DNA from: an uncultured Oscillospiraceae bacterium
GTDB taxonomy: Bacteria; Bacillota; Clostridia; Oscillospirales; Acutalibacteraceae
Direction: 5' to 3'
NCBI GenBank assembly: GCA_902492455.1
Contig: CABULH010000004.1
Span: 124,001 to 188,000 of the forward strand
Length of the DNA: 64,000 nt
Positions 60,558 to 64,000 of this stretch are shown one piece after another. Positions within the stretch are counted from its first letter, which is position 1, and every line of letters begins with the position of its first letter. Both the position numbers and the translations under genes were made by a program. The notes under the pieces are model-generated. The model saw only the letters and a list, made by a program, of their open reading frames with translations. It was not told the origin of the DNA and ran no database searches.

Positions 60558-61459
60558 TTCTTTTTCCACCTCCGAAGGAACCCGCCCAGGGACTTGGATT
60601 CCCCATCGGCATTCTGATGCGACCGATCCCACAAAATTCCATTCTCCAGCGCTACCCGGAGTGCTTCGGAGCTGAAGTTGCGTTTGAGATTTCCAGCCAC
60701 GGCCATGGAAATCGTGCCAGTCTCTTCGGAAACAATCACGACCAAAGCGTCGGAGTTCTCACTCATACCCACCGCCGCCCGGTGCCGGGTGCCCAGTTCA
60801 CTGCTGATCTGCAGGTTATCCGTCAACGGCAAAATACAGCCGGCGGCATACACCCGTCCGTCCCGCATAATCATGGCCCCGTCATGCAGCGGCGCCTTGT
60901 TGAAGAAAACATTGCCGATCAACTCCACTGTAGGATCGGCGTCCACCACAGTACCGGTATTGATGATCTCCCCCAGCTTGGTATTGCGCTCGAAGACGAT
61001 CAACGCTCCCATTTTCTGGCGCTGGAGCGTTTCCACCGCGCCGCAGACAGCGGAAATCGCCCGCTGCCAGCGTTTGATATTCTGTTCGTTCTCCTCATCA
61101 CTGCCCTTGAAAATGCCGCTGAGTCCTCCGCCTATCCGAGAATGACCGGCTTTTTCCAGCGCCCGGCGGATCTCCGGCTGGAAAATCACCACCAATACCA
61201 GCAAAGCGTTGTCAAACACCGTTTGCAGCAAGAAAAACAAGGTGCGCATGTTCAGCAGATTAGGCGATGACAGGAAATAGAGAACCGCCAGGATCACAAT
61301 CCCTTTGATCAGCTGTTCTGCACGGGAATCACGAACCAATTTGATGAGACTGTATACAACAGAGGCGACGATCAGGATATCCAGCGTATCTGTCAAAAAA
61401 TTAAATTGCTTAACAAAAGACACGATATAGTCCCAAATATTGCCAAAGAATTCCGCCAT
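60554..61459 (-). CDS. cdaA: Diadenylate cyclase CdaA
   Basis: CdaA makes c-di-AMP from two ATP at the membrane. The 301 residues show three N-terminal transmembrane helices and a DAC domain with HDGAMIMRDG and GTRHRAAVG, the DGA and RHR catalytic motifs. It is co-transcribed with cdaR; glmM, a frequent third partner, is not in the window. ATG 61459 follows GGGAAGGGAAG. Confidence 0.94.
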   Translation of the reverse strand: MAEFFGNIWDYIVSFVKQFNFLTDTLDILIVASVVYSLIKLVRDSRAEQLIKGIVILAVLYFLSSPNLLNMRTLFFLLQTVFDNALLVLVVIFQPEIRRALEKAGHSRIGGGLSGIFKGSDEENEQNIKRWQRAISAVCGAVETLQRQKMGALIVFERNTKLGEIINTGTVVDADPTVELIGNVFFNKAPLHDGAMIMRDGRVYAAGCILPLTDNLQISSELGTRHRAAVGMSENSDALVVIVSEETGTISMAVAGNLKRNFSSEALRVALENGILWDRSHQNADGESKSLGGFLRRWKKK

Positions 61460-61749
61460 GTTATTTCTTCCCTTCCCGAGGCCGATGATCGGGGATATCC
61501 ATACCACAAAAGTTTCGCGTTTGCCGCTGCGCAAGAGCGAAGACACAGCCAGTAAAAATGCTGGTTTTGAGTGTCAGCTCAAAATGTGCGCCGCCAAGGG
61601 TTAATGCGAAGCATTTACTCCAGATGGCCGCACAAAGGATTCTTTCAGCGAAAACGCAAAGCCTTTTCTCCATTTTACCATAACGGATGATTATTGCAAC
61701 GTTTTTCGCTTACTTTGTTTATAGAAAAGTTATTTTACCATGACGATCA
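61460..61749 (-). other. Intergenic leader before cdaA
   Basis: About 290 bp without a convincing gene. On the minus strand TTGCAA and TAAAAT (about 61700-61675, 16-bp spacing) may be the cdaA promoter, leaving a leader of some 210 nt with small hairpins such as CCAGTAAAAATGCTGG. A 70-codon open frame in it lacks a ribosome site. Confidence 0.45.
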
Positions 61750-63126
61750 TCAGCGAACTTCTTTGGCCGCCTGCAGGACACTGTTGGCGATTATACGGGC
61801 AGTTTTGCCACCCGCTCCAGCATTTTCAGCGATAACCACAAAGGCGTAGGGATACGCCTCGTCCTGAACAAATCCCACGATCCAGGAATGGGGTGTCACC
61901 CCTTCCCCCACTTCGGCAGTTCCGGTCTTAGCACATACATTCAAACCTGGGAAATGATTATCCCCATAGTTGCTGGAAACATTGTAACGCATCATTTCGG
62001 CCAAGGTATCCGCCGCTTCCTTTGTCATCATCCGGGAACCGTTTTTCTTCAGCCGCACCTGCATAGGCAGCCCCATAGGGGATGTGATGCTCTCGATCAT
62101 GTACGGTTTGACCGGTACCCCGCCGTTGGCAATGGCGCCGATCATCGTCAGATACTGCAGCGGATTCGCCAGGGTAGTGTACTGTCCCATCCCCGCCCAG
62201 GCAAGATCAATTTTCCGGATGTTCCGCAGATCTAGGGTGCTTTTTTTAGCCGGAATGCCATCCAGATCAAAAGATTGGTTGAAGCCCATTTTTTTCGCGG
62301 TTTTCGTTAAGGTATCCGCGCCGAGATCCACCGCCAGCTGGGAAAAATAAGCGTTGCAGGATTGGGCCAGAGCATCCCGAAAGGTCAGCGTGCCATGATT
62401 GCTCATGCAGCTGACCCATTCACCCTCGATCTCCACACCGCGATGACATGTATACGTGCGGCTGTCAATGTCTTCCATAGTCTGCAAAGCCGCGGCCGCC
62501 GTCACCAGCTTGAAGGTGGAACCCGGCGTATAAGAAGAGGAGAGAAAACGATTGACATACACACCGGTATATTTACCTCTGTCATCGCCCTCAATATCCG
62601 GCTTCTGATTGACATCAAAGGTAGGGGTGCTTACCATGCAAAGCATCTCACCGGTTTTATAGTTGTAAACTCCCACGGTACCGCTGTATTTACCCAGCGC
62701 CTTCAAAGCAGCCGCACATAAATCGGCATCCAAGGTCAAGGCAATGTCATTGCCCTTGCCGTTGGGCTGAAATACACCGTTCACTAGATTATAGCCCACC
62801 AACTTTTTCCAGTAACTGCTGTGCAGGCCGGTAACAATATAGCCGTCCAAATCTCCTACTGCATGAAGGGTTGCTTTACGAACAGCGGCGTCTTCGCTGT
62901 AAACTCGCTGACCATTCACTGTCTGCGCCAGCACGCTGCCGTTCCGGTCATATATCCCGCCGGCACCGCTAAGATCGGCATTGTTATTAAAAATATGGCG
63001 GTTGGCAGGATAGGCCGTCCAGGAGGCGGCATTTCCCACATAGACTACGGAAAAAATGAATATACCAATGACAAAAAGCACTGCGAAAATCAGCAGCAAC
63101 ACTGTTCGGCGCGCCATTTGCTTCAC
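61750..63126 (-). CDS. Class B penicillin-binding protein (transpeptidase)
   Basis: The 458-residue protein has an N-terminal membrane anchor (VLLLIFAVLFVIGIFIFSVV), a short dimerisation region and a transpeptidase domain with the three active-site motifs: TPGSTFK (SxxK), SCNAYF (SxN) and CAKTGTAE (KTG). It is shorter than typical PBP2 and resembles PbpA-type proteins that pair with SEDS polymerases. GTG 63126 follows AGGGGGAATCGGCT. It lies 23 bp downstream of an FtsW/RodA gene. Confidence 0.92.
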   Translation of the reverse strand: MKQMARRTVLLLIFAVLFVIGIFIFSVVYVGNAASWTAYPANRHIFNNNADLSGAGGIYDRNGSVLAQTVNGQRVYSEDAAVRKATLHAVGDLDGYIVTGLHSSYWKKLVGYNLVNGVFQPNGKGNDIALTLDADLCAAALKALGKYSGTVGVYNYKTGEMLCMVSTPTFDVNQKPDIEGDDRGKYTGVYVNRFLSSSYTPGSTFKLVTAAAALQTMEDIDSRTYTCHRGVEIEGEWVSCMSNHGTLTFRDALAQSCNAYFSQLAVDLGADTLTKTAKKMGFNQSFDLDGIPAKKSTLDLRNIRKIDLAWAGMGQYTTLANPLQYLTMIGAIANGGVPVKPYMIESITSPMGLPMQVRLKKNGSRMMTKEAADTLAEMMRYNVSSNYGDNHFPGLNVCAKTGTAEVGEGVTPHSWIVGFVQDEAYPYAFVVIAENAGAGGKTARIIANSVLQAAKEVR

Positions 63127-63149
63127 AGCCGATTCCCCCTTTCTCCGGC

Positions 63150-64000
63150 TCAGCTGGTCCTTCTCTCCCCAGAAGTTCCCACGGATTCAACAAATGCCAG
63201 CAGAGCGAAGCTGGCCGCCATGCTGGACCCGCCGTTGCTCACCAGCGGAAAGGTGATCCCTGTCAAGGGCAGCAGATCCACCGATCCGAACAGATTGAGC
63301 GCGGCCTGGATCAGCAGCATTCCCGACGCCGCACAGGCCGCGATAGCGTAATATGCCGAGCGGGCACCAGAAGCGCGGCGCACTGCGTAAATCGCCAGAA
63401 TCAGCAGACAGGCCACGCAGCACAGCGCCACAATCAGTCCCCATTCCTCACAGAGGATGCCGAAAACCAAGTCGGTATCGGCGGCCGCCACCCGGTCCAG
63501 ATTCCCATTGCCGCCGCCCAGCCCCAGCAAACCGCCGCTGCCGATGGCGATCATGGTGCGTGTCTGCTGATAGCCGCTGGTGGCGGCATATTCCCAGGCA
63601 TGAAGATAACTGGCAAACCGATTGGCAATATAGGGCTTTAAGAAAACCACCAGCGGAGCGCCTACGGCCGCTGCGCCCGAGAAAAATGCAATCACCCGCC
63701 AGTCTCCAGACCGCATATAAGCAATGATGACCATTCCTACGAAAAAGACAACCGCCGTGCCGAAATCCTTGATAATGAAAAGCGGGCCGATACAGGCACA
63801 GGAAAAAAGCACAAACAGCACCGTATTGCGGGCGGTCATCAGCCGCTCCAAAGTGGCACAGCCGGCAAAGACAAAGGCAATTTTCACGAATTCAGAGGGC
63901 TGGATGGTAATGAACCCCAGATTGATCCAGTTGCGGGCGCCATACCTGCTCTCGCCAAACAGCAGGTTCAATGCCAGCAGCAGTATCGCGCACACACCCA
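63150..64000 (-). CDS. FtsW/RodA/SpoVE-family SEDS glycosyltransferase (partial, 5' end outside window)
   Basis: At least 283 residues of a multi-spanning SEDS protein are present; the N-terminus is beyond position 64000. Family motifs seen are GARNWINLG, IQPSEFVKIAFV, KDFGTAVVF, GLGGGNGN and LPLTGITFPLVSNGGSS. These proteins polymerise peptidoglycan with a class B PBP, here the downstream gene. Which of division, elongation or spore cortex it serves cannot be decided. Confidence 0.93.
   Translation of the reverse strand, partial: GVCAILLLALNLLFGESRYGARNWINLGFITIQPSEFVKIAFVFAGCATLERLMTARNTVLFVLFSCACIGPLFIIKDFGTAVVFFVGMVIIAYMRSGDWRVIAFFSGAAAVGAPLVVFLKPYIANRFASYLHAWEYAATSGYQQTRTMIAIGSGGLLGLGGGNGNLDRVAAADTDLVFGILCEEWGLIVALCCVACLLILAIYAVRRASGARSAYYAIAACAASGMLLIQAALNLFGSVDLLPLTGITFPLVSNGGSSMAASFALLAFVESVGTSGERRTS

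Noticed and set aside
59250..60632. Longer YbbR protein starting at 60632
   Set aside because: The additional residues overlap cdaA in another frame; ATG 60557 with the ATGA overlap is the standard coupled start.
61461..61673. 70-codon minus-strand frame between the penicillin-binding protein gene and cdaA
   Set aside because: No ribosome site; it overlaps the probable cdaA leader and encodes no recognisable domain.

Overview
The window reads as chromosome of an anaerobic, probably spore-forming Clostridia member, most likely of the Oscillospirales/Ruminococcaceae type. This is inferred from gene content, not from any search: a bifunctional AdhE under a perfect Rex operator, the electron-bifurcating transhydrogenase pair NfnAB, an IspH-ribosomal protein S1 fusion next to cmk and plsC, a SigH-like sigma factor, the sporulation protein YunB, RqcH, TrmK/Nif3, and CdaA/YbbR. 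Base composition is moderately GC-rich in most of the window. No rRNA, intact tRNA, CRISPR array or insertion sequence was seen.

Layout: 1-3050, a remnant of an AraC-type gene, then adhE with Rex operator, promoter and terminator. 3114-6250, an operon on the minus strand (RpiR regulator, MFS transporter, PHP-domain hydrolase). 6250-7440, a gene-poor stretch with a long hairpin, then two small divergent genes. 7440-14030, housekeeping genes on the plus strand (DUF1858, trmK, Nif3-like, rqcH, Ca2+ ATPase). 14060-16470, a MerR-controlled ABC transporter. 16554-31835, mostly minus strand: an ECF sigma factor with a large C-terminal domain, a zinc-ribbon protein with a tRNA-like leader, a SigH-like factor, nfnAB, a frameshifted AraC gene, a lipoprotein, ligA, yunB and the rpiR-HI0933-cmk-plsC-ispH/rpsA operon. 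32065-41640, a methyltransferase, an XRE-TPR regulator, a DUF5685/J-domain/membrane protein operon and the SOS-boxed uvrB-GNAT-uvrA operon.

The notable region is 41703-58863, which looks like an undescribed, composite peptide natural-product locus. The first half is visibly GC-rich. It has a winged-helix regulator, a 36-residue peptide translationally coupled to it whose N-terminus carries a W-x-x-P leader motif, and a divergent operon encoding an HPr-kinase-like protein, an S26-type peptidase fused in frame to a PqqD-type leader-binding domain, a radical SAM/SPASM enzyme and two ABC exporter half-transporters. The second half is visibly AT-richer. It encodes a BtrH-like acyltransferase, a DUF6514 protein, an acyl carrier protein fused to an FkbH-like HAD domain and an NTP_transf_5 nucleotidyltransferase. 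Paralogous prolyl-oligopeptidase-like serine hydrolases sit at both outer ends. The working hypothesis is a RiPP that is leader-guided, modified by radical SAM and kinase chemistry, possibly acylated from the carrier protein (FkbH relatives load glyceryl units), then processed and exported.

After the cluster, an unidentified RNA of about 244 nt with a consensus promoter and a strong terminator (58957-59200) precedes cell-envelope and c-di-AMP genes (ybbR/cdaR, cdaA, a class B penicillin-binding protein and an FtsW/RodA protein cut by the window edge).
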